The notes: generated from the letters alone by a model not told the origin. Counted from the stretch's first letter, positions 25,693-34,893 are shown. The stretch is 64,000 nt of DNA from Fidelibacterota bacterium (GCA_016844945.1 JAERTJ010000142.1:62001-126000); one strand, 5' to 3'. A program made the numbers and translations.

Positions 25693-26097
25693 CTATTTTG
25701 GACCGTAATAGTCCGTATAAATGGTTGGGGTTTCCTGAAGACGGATACGATATAGCTCTCCATCCTTCAGATTTGTAGCAATCTGTTCCCAGATCCAGAC
25801 GACCATGTTTTCTGTAGAGGGTTGCTTGCCGTGAAACCAGGGGATATCCTTTTCGATCAACTTGTGGTCAACCAGAGAGATCACATGTTCTTTTACCACA
25901 TCTTTCACATGGCCAAGATCCACCAGAAATCCTGTGGCGGGATTAACCTCTCCAGTGATTGATACTGTCAGTTCATAATTATGACCATGTACATTCAAAT
26001 CCTCACCAAAAGTGGCAAGGTTCTCCGCTTCGGACATGGCAGGGTTTCCGTATTGATGTGCAGCGCAAAAGTGAAAAACTTTATTCAAAACGATCAT
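25693..26097 (-). CDS. 6-pyruvoyl-tetrahydropterin synthase/QueD-like protein lacking the usual catalytic Cys
   Basis: 134 residues with the PTPS fold: zinc ligands in FHFCAAHQYG and VHGHNYELTVSITGE, then GFLVDLGHVKDVV, LVDHKLI and PSTENMVVWIWEQI with the substrate Glu in RLQETPTIYTDYYG. The cysteine normally found a few residues before HGHNY (as in KCxxxHGH or FGKCNNPNGHGHNY) is absent; the segment reads FGEDLNVHGHNY. So the reaction may not be that of QueD (6-carboxytetrahydropterin). Placement next to the transporter and folE still ties it to pterin or queuosine metabolism. Confidence 0.8.
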   Translation of the reverse strand: MIVLNKVFHFCAAHQYGNPAMSEAENLATFGEDLNVHGHNYELTVSITGEVNPATGFLVDLGHVKDVVKEHVISLVDHKLIEKDIPWFHGKQPSTENMVVWIWEQIATNLKDGELYRIRLQETPTIYTDYYGPK

Positions 26098-26192
26098 GTC
26101 TGTTCCTTTGATTTTGCCTGGAATTTATTTTTAAGACTTCGAATGTCAATCATCGTACAATACAGGCACTCTTCAACCAGGCCATTGACGCT

Positions 26193-26711
26193 TTAGTAAA
26201 TAGATTCATCCTTCCAGCGGGTAATGCGCCAGATACCTTCAGGGTCTTCAATAAAATCGAATACTGCATTTCCGGAGATATTGTCATTGCCACCGATAGT
26301 CAGATCAAATGTTTTGGTCAGGCTGATCACACCTGTTTCAGACGTATCTTTTGCAATCGTAGCATTCCACACCAGTGTGAACTGATCGTAAGTTCTAAAC
26401 AATCGACCTGTAGTCCTAAGCTCAGTATCTCGACCCCAGAAGTCCTGACCCCCAGTTCCCCCTAACTCTGGATCATAGTAGAGAAAGATGAAGCTGGTGT
26501 CCAGCAGTTTGCTGTATGCAACACTGTCACGATAAATATAGGCATAACGAAAATTTTGCAGGACATCATCTGGCGATCGTTGATCTGTGAGTATGAGGCT
26601 AACCTCTCCATCCAGGGCACCTTTAGTAGGCGCAAAAGGGTTCCAACACCCCCCCAGAAACAAAACCAGAAATAGCACAAATGGTAATATAGTTTGTGGT
26701 TTTGGAGTCAC
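26193..26711 (-). CDS. Lipoprotein, NTF2-like in outline, unknown function
   Basis: 172 residues. The signal peptide ends LFLVLFLGGC, a clear lipobox. The mature part starts SPDDVLQNFRYAYIYRDSVAYSKLLDTSFIFLYYD, and ends in WRITRWKDESIY, a layout like SnoaL/NTF2 folds. The start is a GTG immediately after the TAA of the upstream gene, with which it shares the SPxxVLQNxxxAxxxx motif. No specific family recognised. Confidence 0.65.
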   Translation of the reverse strand: MTPKPQTILPFVLFLVLFLGGCWNPFAPTKGALDGEVSLILTDQRSPDDVLQNFRYAYIYRDSVAYSKLLDTSFIFLYYDPELGGTGGQDFWGRDTELRTTGRLFRTYDQFTLVWNATIAKDTSETGVISLTKTFDLTIGGNDNISGNAVFDFIEDPEGIWRITRWKDESIY

Positions 26712-27299
26712 TTATTGAACCTGTGTTTTTAGATCGCTCCAACAGGGGAGCGAATCAGACTTTATGTCCTGCCAGACAGAAATTTCATAGAGTAGGTCAA
26801 CATTTTGAATTAGCGTCAGGGTTGCCTGTCCCTTGATTTGTCCTGGGAGAGGAACCTGATCCTCCTCATATGAAAGTGTTAAGGAATAATCTGCAATGAT
26901 CTCATAACGATCATCGATTGGGGACAATTGCTCAACATCCCATTCAAGGCGCTGAAGCCCATCCTGGTTGAGGGATTGAAATAGTTTGGTGATGAAGTTT
27001 TCTTCCTCAACATACCCCCAATTGTCGAACACACCGGGTTGTGAGCTGGCAACACCTTGATCAGGAAAAAAGGTGAATGTTCCGCCTGATTCATCATTTG
27101 CCAGAACATCCAGGTGATAATTTTGTTTATAAGCGGGGAATGCATTTGAAAGGTTTTGGAGTACGATTTCCGGTGAGGTCGGTGGCATCCAGGCATAGGG
27201 ATCTAACTCTCCAACAGGCGGTTCAGATTCACGGGGCGTAAACAGCTCGCAGCCCATTAAAACCAGTACACTCAGGATGGAAATGGTTAACCCTCTCAT
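26712..27299 (-). CDS. Lipoprotein paralogous to its downstream neighbour
   Basis: 195 residues. Lipobox in LSVLVLMGC. The mature N-terminus SPEIVLQNLSNAFPAYKQNYHLDVLANDE aligns by eye with SPDDVLQNFRYAYIYRDSVAYSKLLDTSF of the next gene, and both end in a WRITRWKD/YEISVWQDIK strand, so the two are old tandem duplicates. Function unknown. The zero-base junction shows they are translated from one message. Confidence 0.65.
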   Translation of the reverse strand: MRGLTISILSVLVLMGCELFTPRESEPPVGELDPYAWMPPTSPEIVLQNLSNAFPAYKQNYHLDVLANDESGGTFTFFPDQGVASSQPGVFDNWGYVEEENFITKLFQSLNQDGLQRLEWDVEQLSPIDDRYEIIADYSLTLSYEEDQVPLPGQIKGQATLTLIQNVDLLYEISVWQDIKSDSLPCWSDLKTQVQ

Positions 27300-27395
27300 A
27301 AAGGCGAAACTACACGATGTTGCCTCAAAAGCAAATCAGATGTTGTGCCTTTCTTATTACGAGAGCTATTTTCAAGCAATGGAGTTAAAATAGAT

Positions 27396-28034
27396 ATGAG
27401 AATTTTTGCCTGCATGGCGAGCTCCCTGGATGGAAAGATTGGTCCGGCAGGCGTTGATCACTTTATAGCCATCGGATCTCGGTATGATCTGGAGAACCTC
27501 ATTTCTCTCAGAGATGAGGCTGATGGAATTTTGTTTGGTGCCAGCACTTTTAGAGCATGGCCAAAAATACACCGAGGAAATGACCCGACAAAAACAGCGC
27601 ACCATTTCATCATGAGTCGGAGCCTTAATATTGATTTTAATTCAGAGTTATTCCTGAATGACCACGTTCCCGTGACTCTCTTTTCAAGCTCTCTACAACC
27701 CTTTGATAGTCATTTGTTACCTGAGCACGTTCAGATTGTAACCACCCCCAATGGACCAGAACAAGTTGATCATATTTTGAGCTACATTGAGGACTGTGGT
27801 ATAAAATCACTAATGATCGAAGGGGGAGGTCAAATACTGCATCAGTTTATTGATGGGAAGGCTCTTCAAGAGCTTTTTTTGACCCTGGTACCTGCAGTCA
27901 TAGGTGATATTGATGCACCTGGACTTCTGGGAGACCTAAGCCTGAAAAAGCCCCCGCAAGTCAAAGTAATAAAAAGCAAAATGGTGGGAGATGAAATTTA
28001 CTTGCATCTCTGGCTAGACTACTCCACACCCTAG
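27396..28034 (+). CDS. Dihydrofolate-reductase-like protein (RibD C-terminal family)
   Basis: 212 residues from the ATG at 27396 with GGAG upstream. The segments FACMASSLDGKIGPAG, DADGILFGASTFRAWP-like EADGILFGASTFRAWP, and SLMIEGGGQILHQFIDGKALQELFLTLVP match the RibD-C reductase fold that binds NADPH and a pterin- or pyrimidine-type substrate. In riboflavin synthesis the domain is usually joined to a deaminase; here it stands alone, so substrate is uncertain. The 17 residues added in the track lack support. Confidence 0.82.
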   Translation: MRIFACMASSLDGKIGPAGVDHFIAIGSRYDLENLISLRDEADGILFGASTFRAWPKIHRGNDPTKTAHHFIMSRSLNIDFNSELFLNDHVPVTLFSSSLQPFDSHLLPEHVQIVTTPNGPEQVDHILSYIEDCGIKSLMIEGGGQILHQFIDGKALQELFLTLVPAVIGDIDAPGLLGDLSLKKPPQVKVIKSKMVGDEIYLHLWLDYSTP

Positions 28035-28077
28035 GCAATCATTCTTTTCAAGTCCACGTCAGTCGGAGATACTAACC

Positions 28078-28524
28078 ATGGCAGCAGAAATAGAGTTTAA
28101 AACCGGTCGTACCTTACCCCATGATCAAATCATTTCGTTATACAACTCTGTCAATTGGAGTGCTTACACGGCAGGAGAAGCGGGTTTAAGGCTTAAAGAA
28201 GCCATCAATAATTCAACCTACGTGGTGTCAGCCTGGAGTGGACAACAACTCGTCGGTATGGCACGCTGTCTCTCTGACGATGTCTCAATATTTTATCTTC
28301 AGGATATTCTTATCCGCCCTGAATTTCAACGACAGGGTTTTGGACGGAAATTGCTAAATCATTGCCTCCATCGGTTTGAACATGTCAGAATGAAAGTTCT
28401 ATTAACTGATGACGAGGAGCGACAGGTTCGCTTCTATGAGTCCATGGGGTTTCAGAATACTTCAGGCCTATCCACAACAAAATTGAATACATATGTCAGT
28501 ATTGCAGGGAAAAAACTTGAGTAG
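28078..28524 (+). CDS. GNAT family N-acetyltransferase
   Basis: 148 residues. FYLQDILIRPEFQRQGFGRKLLNHCLHRF contains the acetyl-CoA motif QRQGFG, and VRFYESMGFQNTSGL the C-terminal GNAT helix and strand. The opening FKTGRTLPHDQIISLYNSVNW AYT resembles small GNATs of the YjaB/ElaA type. It follows the RibD-C gene by 43 bases on the same strand. Substrate unknown. Confidence 0.85.
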   Translation: MAAEIEFKTGRTLPHDQIISLYNSVNWSAYTAGEAGLRLKEAINNSTYVVSAWSGQQLVGMARCLSDDVSIFYLQDILIRPEFQRQGFGRKLLNHCLHRFEHVRMKVLLTDDEERQVRFYESMGFQNTSGLSTTKLNTYVSIAGKKLE

Positions 28525-28676
28525 ACGATGTTTTTCTGGGCGCAATCATCTCCTGTTCTGTCATGGAGATGTAAATATTTCCAGATTGGTTTAATTTTTT
28601 TACAAACTGTTTTAGCTTATGTTCTATGCACATGTAAGTATTTGTTTCTGTTGAATACCATTAAAGGGTTGGAATC

Positions 28677-30017
28677 ATGAAGTATCATATAGTTTCACTT
28701 TTACTCGTTATTGTTGGTCTACACGCTGATTACCCGGACCAGCATCGTGTCGCTCGAACCAGCGACATGTGGGATCGCATCAGCAGTAACAGTAATATTG
28801 TTCTCAATGAAGATGAAACTGCCCTGACTCTGGCAAATGGAGAGACCTTGGGGTTTTTCACGTTAACACCTGACACGCTCCCACAACCCTTCGATCGTGG
28901 TTTGCCTTCATGGAATGGGACTGCTGGAAATGATGATAGTGGCTTTAAAGTTTCTATTCGCTTCAAAGACGGAACGGACTGGTCACCCTGGCTCACCGTT
29001 GGGTTTTGGAAGGAAGACAACTGGAGCCCCTATGGAGCAACTTCTTATGCCTCTGGTCATATTGATATTGATTATGCTGTCCTTGATGATTTTCACACGA
29101 TCTGGCAATGGCGCGTTGTTATGAAACGTCAGGCTGCCAGTCATCCTTCGCCCACCATTGACAAACTCAGTTTTTTTGTAAGCGATCAGCGTACAACTGA
29201 TAATCTAGATCTTGCTGCCATTACAGCTGATGATCCTCCCGAGATATTTATCCCGACCTCTTTTGTCTGTCAATACAATGTGGATCCTGAGATTGGTGGC
29301 AGTATCTGCTCACCAACCTCCACAGTTCTGGCTCTCCGTAGTTTGGATATTGAAGTTGATGCTTATGATTTTGCCATAGATAATTATGATGATCACTGGA
29401 ATCTATTTGGTGTTTGGCCGCGAGCCGTTCAAAACGCCAGCACTTTTCCTGTTGATGCCGCTGTTACACGGTATCGTACCTGGAGCCAGGCTTATGATAC
29501 GCTTGCAGCCGGGGGGCGAGTTGTAATGTCAGTGGGTCAACCACTGTATGCCGGTCACCTCATGATGTTGGCGGGATTTGATGCCCAGGGGGATCCACTG
29601 GTACATGATCCAGCAAAACAAAATGGGTATTCCTATGAGTTTAACAAATACCAACTCTCTCAATCATGGTTTAACAAGGGTGGGGTTGGCTACACCATCT
29701 ATCCAGAAGAAACTGTTGTGGCGATAGATGGTAACCACAGGGCTCCCTTTCCTGACCAGGCAGCCTTACATCAAAATTTTCCAAACCCCTTTAACCCCAG
29801 CACCACGATTCGTTTTGAGTTAAGCTCAGCTTCAAATGTTAAAATCAATATTTATGATATTGGCGGACGGATCGTCAGCCATTTGACAAATTCAATGTAT
29901 TTGGCTGGGTCACATGGGATCACCTGGAACGCGGAAAATCTCGCAGCAGGTGTCTACCTGGTACAGCTTGAAACTAAAGGACAAACCTTTTACAAGCGTA
30001 TCACCCTCATAAAATAG
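28677..30017 (+). CDS. Secreted C39-like peptidase with C-terminal sorting domain
   Basis: 446 residues. Signal peptide MKYHIVSLLLVIVGLHA, then a beta-rich region (residues 30-170) and a papain-like C39_2 domain: candidate nucleophile in GGSICSPTSTVLALRSL, candidate His in YAGHLMMLAGFDAQGDPLVHDPA. Residues from about 363 are the FCB sorting/FlgD-like domain: NFPNPFNPSTTIRFELSS, INIYDIGGRIV, AAGVYLVQLETKGQTFYKRI. I infer export, probably by a type IX-like system, and surface or extracellular protein or peptide processing. The gene has its own promoter region with nothing close upstream. Confidence 0.78.
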   Translation: MKYHIVSLLLVIVGLHADYPDQHRVARTSDMWDRISSNSNIVLNEDETALTLANGETLGFFTLTPDTLPQPFDRGLPSWNGTAGNDDSGFKVSIRFKDGTDWSPWLTVGFWKEDNWSPYGATSYASGHIDIDYAVLDDFHTIWQWRVVMKRQAASHPSPTIDKLSFFVSDQRTTDNLDLAAITADDPPEIFIPTSFVCQYNVDPEIGGSICSPTSTVLALRSLDIEVDAYDFAIDNYDDHWNLFGVWPRAVQNASTFPVDAAVTRYRTWSQAYDTLAAGGRVVMSVGQPLYAGHLMMLAGFDAQGDPLVHDPAKQNGYSYEFNKYQLSQSWFNKGGVGYTIYPEETVVAIDGNHRAPFPDQAALHQNFPNPFNPSTTIRFELSSASNVKINIYDIGGRIVSHLTNSMYLAGSHGITWNAENLAAGVYLVQLETKGQTFYKRITLIK

Positions 30018-30067
30018 TTTGGGGTAATCCTGGTTTTGCCGAGTTAAAAGGGAAAGGGGTCGTAATA

Positions 30068-30430
30068 ATGCCAGAACTGATTGAATCTCCTACCATCATT
30101 GAAGCCGCAGGTAACAAGCCCAAGAAAATTGAAGAGTTTGTGGGTCTGGTTAACTCAAACACATCTGAGGTGAGCATCGCCCGGATGACGTCTCCCCAGG
30201 GGTGGGTGGAACCTGGACAGCGTCCAGAATTCACTGAAATCACATTGGTTTTAAGGGGGTTATTGCATCTTGAGTTTGAGGGAGGAAGCCTGGATGTTCA
30301 TACAGGCCAGTCAGTGATCACCTACCCAGGCGAATGGATGCAATACAGTACTCCAGAAGCTGATGGTGCTGAATACATAGCGGTTTGCCTGCCAGCTTTT
30401 TCACCTGACACCGTCCATAGGGATGAATGA
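30068..30430 (+). CDS. Cupin-domain protein
   Basis: 120 residues with a single small beta-barrel: EFTEITLVLRGLLHLEFEGGSLDVHTGQSVITYPGEWMQYSTPEADGAEYIAVCLPAF. The metal-binding His residues of classical cupins are mostly replaced (a Glu and Gln remain), so it may bind a ligand without metal; it resembles EutQ-like or sugar-binding cupins. It begins 51 bases after the C39-like gene on the same strand and ends 13 bases before the converging SLC13 gene. Confidence 0.75.
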   Translation: MPELIESPTIIEAAGNKPKKIEEFVGLVNSNTSEVSIARMTSPQGWVEPGQRPEFTEITLVLRGLLHLEFEGGSLDVHTGQSVITYPGEWMQYSTPEADGAEYIAVCLPAFSPDTVHRDE

Positions 30431-30442
30431 TGTTCTGGTTGA

Positions 30443-32233
30443 TTAAAACGGCCAGAAAATTGGGGTAAGCACAGAGGCTAGAATCCAGAAAAGCAGGTTC
30501 AGAGGCGCTCCAGCCTTTACATAATCCATAAACTGATATTTACCGGGACCATACACCATGAGGTTGGTTTGATAACCAATAGGGGTCATAAAACTTGCTG
30601 ATGCAGCATAGCAAATCGCAAAAATCAAAGGTCGTGAATCAATTCCCATATTATCAGCTGCCGCAATGGCAATGGGGGTCAGTACGATGGCAGCAGCATT
30701 GTTCGAAACAACGGCTGTTGTCACGGCCGTGATGATATAGAGACTTGAGAGTAACGCATAGGGAGCCATCTTCTCCGGAAAAAACCTGGCCAACGAGGTC
30801 ACACTCTCACCGATCAGAGCTGCAGCACCACTGGTTTCCATGGCGGTTCCAAAAGGTATAAAAGCAGCTATAAAAATAATGACAGGCCAATTGATGGATC
30901 CATATGCTTCACGAGTGGAAATGTGCTGAGTAACCAGCAACAGAAAAGCGCCTGCCAGAGCTGCAGCTAAAATATCTACGACACCCGTTGCCGCAGAAAG
31001 CATGATGATGGGGATGACAATCACGGCCAACCAACGAATTCGTTTCTTTCGCATGTTGATTTCGTGGTGTTGCAGGATGATAAGGTCGGGGTCGTTACGC
31101 ATTTCAGCGATCTGGTCTGCCGGCATCAGCATGAGTAATGTATCTGCAAACCGCAAACGTATGTGAGCAATCTTTTGTTTTATGGTCATACCCCGCCGGC
31201 CAATTGCCAGTACAAATGCCTCATATCGCTTTCTGAAGTCCAAGTCACTCAGTGACTTTCCTGAAAGCGTGGATTCTGGACCAATTAACCCTTCCACCAG
31301 AACATTATCACCCTCTTGCAATTCTTTCTCACCCAGTTTGATATCAGAGAGCGCTAACACCTTTTCCTGTTGATGAAATTTCATGAAGTTATCAAGGGCA
31401 CCTTTGGTCAGGAGTATATCACCCTGTAATAGAGGCAGATCAGCAATATTGGATGTGATTTGCTCTCCATCTCGTATTACGCCCAATACTGTGATTTCAT
31501 ATTTCTCATTGATATGTCGATCTCGACAGGTGGACCCGATGAGGGGAGAATCTTTGTCAACACGAAACTCTGTGAGGTAGGTCGACATATGATATTTACC
31601 AACCAGCGTACTCACGGGAGCTCTTGCTGGTAGAAGTCGCGGTAAAATCAACAAGCTATAGAGGGAGCCAATAGCCAGAAAAACCAAACCCAACGGTAAA
31701 AACTCAAACATCCCAAGCGGCTTGATCCCATGTGCTTCTCCTACTGAACTAACCAGCAGGTTTGTAGAAGTGCCAATGAGGGTAATTGTGCCACCATATA
31801 TGGCGGCATAGGAAAGGGGTAATAATATTTTTGACGGAGATATGCGAAATTTTGATGCCATATGCATGGCGACAGGGATAAAAATAGCAACAGCAGCAAC
31901 ATTATTTATAAACCCTGAAAAGAGGCTGACGGTCACAAGAAAGAGCCCCATGCCCAGCCACTTCACCTTTTTTTCCATATCAAAAAAGTATTGAGCCAGA
32001 TTTTCAAGCACACCGGTTTTAACCAGTGCATGACTGAGCACAAACATGACAGCCACAGTCAGCACCGCTTTGTTGCTGAACCCTGCCACAGCCTGATCGC
32101 TATCAACATATCCCGTAAACCAGAGGATGAGAAGTAGACCGATACCCAGCACATCAATGGGAAGTGCTTCCATAACCAGAAGGACGAGAAGAACTATCAT
32201 CAGAATAAAAATCCCCAGAAGACTAAGGCTCAT
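30443..32233 (-). CDS. SLC13-family permease with two TrkA-C domains
   Basis: 596 residues. N-terminal helices (MSLSLLGIFILMIVLLVLLVMEALP ... FSGFINNVAAVAIFIPVA, GGTITLIGTSTNLLVSS), a cytoplasmic insert of about 200 residues with two RCK_C/TrkA-C modules (DSPLIGSTCRDRHI ... and ESTLSGKSLSDLDFRKRYEAFVLAIGR), and C-terminal helices with a second SNNAAAIVLTP hairpin. This arrangement is typical of SLC13/DASS proteins that move sulfate or dicarboxylates with sodium. The anion cannot be read from sequence. It stands alone. Confidence 0.88.
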   Translation of the reverse strand: MSLSLLGIFILMIVLLVLLVMEALPIDVLGIGLLLILWFTGYVDSDQAVAGFSNKAVLTVAVMFVLSHALVKTGVLENLAQYFFDMEKKVKWLGMGLFLVTVSLFSGFINNVAAVAIFIPVAMHMASKFRISPSKILLPLSYAAIYGGTITLIGTSTNLLVSSVGEAHGIKPLGMFEFLPLGLVFLAIGSLYSLLILPRLLPARAPVSTLVGKYHMSTYLTEFRVDKDSPLIGSTCRDRHINEKYEITVLGVIRDGEQITSNIADLPLLQGDILLTKGALDNFMKFHQQEKVLALSDIKLGEKELQEGDNVLVEGLIGPESTLSGKSLSDLDFRKRYEAFVLAIGRRGMTIKQKIAHIRLRFADTLLMLMPADQIAEMRNDPDLIILQHHEINMRKKRIRWLAVIVIPIIMLSAATGVVDILAAALAGAFLLLVTQHISTREAYGSINWPVIIFIAAFIPFGTAMETSGAAALIGESVTSLARFFPEKMAPYALLSSLYIITAVTTAVVSNNAAAIVLTPIAIAAADNMGIDSRPLIFAICYAASASFMTPIGYQTNLMVYGPGKYQFMDYVKAGAPLNLLFWILASVLTPIFWPF

Positions 32234-32550
32234 ATCATTCCTTTACCAGTTATTGTACGAAAGTGCTGAAACCCTCAACTGCAGGTCGTCACTCAGAAGA
32301 AATCCGACAGAATTTCTCATAATTAGCAAAAGTTATTGTGGCTAAATGAATTGAGCAAGGATAAACGGATAATCATAAGGGGTGAAATTTGGTAGGATAA
32401 TACACTTATTCTACCTCAAGGGGGTCTCTCTGGGTTGGTTTTCATTGATCCCTATCTAGTACGGAAAAGGCTTGGTGGGTTGGAGCCGTTTATTAAATTC
32501 CGCACTGTTATCAAACCGATGCGTTTCAAAATAAAATGAGGAAGTACCAC
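32234..32550. other. Divergent intergenic region between SLC13 permease and FecR-barrel genes
   Basis: About 317 bases that must hold the promoters of both divergent genes. I found no credible small ORF, hairpin, riboswitch or repeat in it; a ribosome-binding site (GAGGAAG) lies before the ATG at 32551. Confidence 0.5.
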
Positions 32551-34839
32551 ATGAAGAAACTTGTTACCTTAACCCTTTTTGCACTGCTTTTAGTCGGCGG
32601 AGTCTATGCTGATAAAGTTGCCGTTGTTTCAAAAGTTCAGGGTGATGTACTCTTGCAAAAGGCTGAAGATTTTGACTATAACACCCCTGTTACCATGGGT
32701 ACCATCCTCAATAATAACGATCAAATAAAAGTAAATGATGGTTTTGCAGTGATGCTACTGCTTGATGATAAAAGTCAGGTCAAACTTCGTGAGAACACCG
32801 AAGTTGCCATCAACATGGTTGAAGACCTTGGCGGTTCTGGCTATCACGTCAGATTGGAATACGGGCAAGCCCTAACAAAATATGCTAAAGGTGCTGACTT
32901 TGAATTCCAACTACATACCCCAACCTCAGTTGCTTCCATTAAAGGAACTGAGTTTTGGACGGTGACAGACCCTGAAACTGGTGACCAGGTTATTGTGCTT
33001 GAAGGTCAGGTAGATGTGATGAATCAGCTCACAGGAATGATCAGTACCGCTGGTCCTGGAGAGACTGTCACCTCATCAACCGATGGTTATATCGAAACTG
33101 GAGAAACTCAAGAGGGAACAGTGCCTGAGGATCCAGACGATGGCGCAGAAGAAACTGAACAAGGTGCAGGCGAGGAAGAGGGTGAAGAAGAAACAACAGA
33201 AGAGGAAACTCTGGTTGAAGATACCCCTGATGAAACAGTGACAGGTGACACATCAGTTCCCCCATCTACTGTTGTCGAAACAACTCCTGAGCCTGAAGCT
33301 GAAGAAGAGGATGAAGATGAAGGTGACGGTGGTGGTCTGGCTATGGATGCCGGTTTTGGAGCCGTGACCATCGATGGACAACTCTACAACCAAATCGCCC
33401 TGCGTCCAGATATCTCAATAGGTAAGCTGGGTGTGGGTCTGGATGTGGTTATCTACATGGATCAGGATGGAAACATTCGTAAAGAAGAATGGGACGAATA
33501 TAAAGATATCATTGACAAGATTATGTATGTCCGCTGGGGTCAGCCTGGAGATCCATTCTTTGTTCGCGTTGGAACACTGGAGAATGTAGTTCTAGGTTAT
33601 GGTCTTTTCATGAATGGTTATTCAAATATGATGGAATATCCATCCATTAGAAAAACCGGTCATCATGTGGGTTTCAAGCTAGGCAATTTTGGTGTTGAGA
33701 ATGTTGTTGCTAACTATAAGGAATTCTCCTTTAGTGGTGAAAGTACAGGACTTGGTGTCATGGGTGTTCGCGGAACCTACTCACTGGGCAAGCTTACTTT
33801 TGGTAGCACACTGGTCATGGATAACAATCAATATCTTGGTCTGAAAGATGAAGATGGGGATTACATCCCAGACCTGGTAGATGATTTTCCAAACCATGCT
33901 AACTATTCAAAAGATACAGATGGTGATGGTAGACCAGATTGGCTATCTGACCCAATCGATATTGATGGTGACGGTGTCACAGATGAAGAATATGATATCG
34001 ATGGTGATGGTAAAACTGATAATTTTAGCGGGCAAAACTGGGATGACAACATCTACGAAAAACCCGACCCCTTTGATATCAGTGAAAATCCAAGCACTGT
34101 TGGTGGTATCAGTTTTGACATCGCCTACCCAATACTTAACATGGAAAAACTGAAGTTGATTCTTTATGCTGAGGCAGGTCAATATTTTGGTACAGCAGAC
34201 TCCATGTGGTTTGATGACAATGGTACCTTAAGAAAGAAAGAGGTTCTTTATGGCATGGGTGCTACAGCGCCTGGTCTCCGCGCCCAAATTTTCAATTTCT
34301 TAACTGCCACCGTAGAATTTCGAATCACACCAACTGGAAACTTCGTTTACGGTCTGTTTGATAAAAACTATGACCTAGAACGTGTTGGGTTCATCGATTA
34401 TGCTGGCGCAGGTTTAAAACCCAGGACACGATATGAGAAACTCTATGACAACTCTTCCATGATGGGTGTTTTTGGTAGTGTTGGCGCGGACATTATGGGT
34501 CTCGTGACACTGCAGGCTGGCTATCAGCACATGACCTCAGATGAGTCTGAAGTCAAAGGTATTCAGGGCAGCATCGGTATTGCTCCCAACCTGATTCCCA
34601 AGGTTGAGGCAGCAAATGCCTATATCCTACGTATGAACGTGGATGACCCCTGGGCTATCGAGAGTGAAGGTACGCTCATGGGCTACTATGTAACCATGGG
34701 TCTCGGTGGTGGAGCAACCCTCACCTGGGATTTCCGTCAGAGTTATATCGACCTGGATGGGAATGGAATCATCGATACAGATCCTGAATCTGGTGAGGTG
34801 GTAGCTCAGACAAGTATCGAAACGGGTTTTTCTTTCTAA
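32551..34839 (+). CDS. FecR-domain protein fused to an acidic linker, calcium-type repeats and an outer-membrane barrel-like region
   Basis: 762 residues from the ATG at 32551 (GAGGAAG upstream). Signal peptide MKKLVTLTLFALLLVGGVYA; FecR domain about 25-170 (VTMGTILNNNDQIKVNDGFAVMLLLDDKSQVKLRENTEV and TPTSVASIKGTEFWT); acidic Glu/Asp/Thr/Pro linker about 185-275; then alternating strands typical of a barrel (AVTIDGQLYNQIALRPDIS ... VRVGTLENVVLGYGLFMNGYSNMM). TSP3-like repeats (DTDGDGRPDWL, DIDGDGVTDEE, DIDGDGKTDN) lie near 450-490. Not an ordinary FecR anti-sigma partner. Function unknown; surface display or assembly is inferred. Followed by a strong terminator. Confidence 0.75.
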   Translation: MKKLVTLTLFALLLVGGVYADKVAVVSKVQGDVLLQKAEDFDYNTPVTMGTILNNNDQIKVNDGFAVMLLLDDKSQVKLRENTEVAINMVEDLGGSGYHVRLEYGQALTKYAKGADFEFQLHTPTSVASIKGTEFWTVTDPETGDQVIVLEGQVDVMNQLTGMISTAGPGETVTSSTDGYIETGETQEGTVPEDPDDGAEETEQGAGEEEGEEETTEEETLVEDTPDETVTGDTSVPPSTVVETTPEPEAEEEDEDEGDGGGLAMDAGFGAVTIDGQLYNQIALRPDISIGKLGVGLDVVIYMDQDGNIRKEEWDEYKDIIDKIMYVRWGQPGDPFFVRVGTLENVVLGYGLFMNGYSNMMEYPSIRKTGHHVGFKLGNFGVENVVANYKEFSFSGESTGLGVMGVRGTYSLGKLTFGSTLVMDNNQYLGLKDEDGDYIPDLVDDFPNHANYSKDTDGDGRPDWLSDPIDIDGDGVTDEEYDIDGDGKTDNFSGQNWDDNIYEKPDPFDISENPSTVGGISFDIAYPILNMEKLKLILYAEAGQYFGTADSMWFDDNGTLRKKEVLYGMGATAPGLRAQIFNFLTATVEFRITPTGNFVYGLFDKNYDLERVGFIDYAGAGLKPRTRYEKLYDNSSMMGVFGSVGADIMGLVTLQAGYQHMTSDESEVKGIQGSIGIAPNLIPKVEAANAYILRMNVDDPWAIESEGTLMGYYVTMGLGGGATLTWDFRQSYIDLDGNGIIDTDPESGEVVAQTSIETGFSF

Positions 34840-34860
34840 GTCTGAAACTAACATAAGCTT

Positions 34861-34893
34861 AAAAAACGCCTCGGTTTTCCGGGGCGTTTTTAT
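34861..34893 (+). terminator. Rho-independent terminator after the FecR-barrel gene
   Basis: AAAAACGCCTCGG and CCGGGGCGTTTTT form a 13-bp stem (one T-G pair) around a four-T loop and end in a T-run, 22 bases past the stop. Confidence 0.92.

Noticed and set aside
26098-26192. preQ1 riboswitch upstream of the QueD-like gene
   Set aside because: No compact pseudoknot-type pattern or matching C-rich/A-rich tail seen in this 95-base gap.
33068-33371. Minus-strand ORFs opposite the acidic linker of the FecR-barrel gene
   Set aside because: Low-complexity Ser/Val and Leu-rich products are shadows of the Glu/Asp-rich coding strand.
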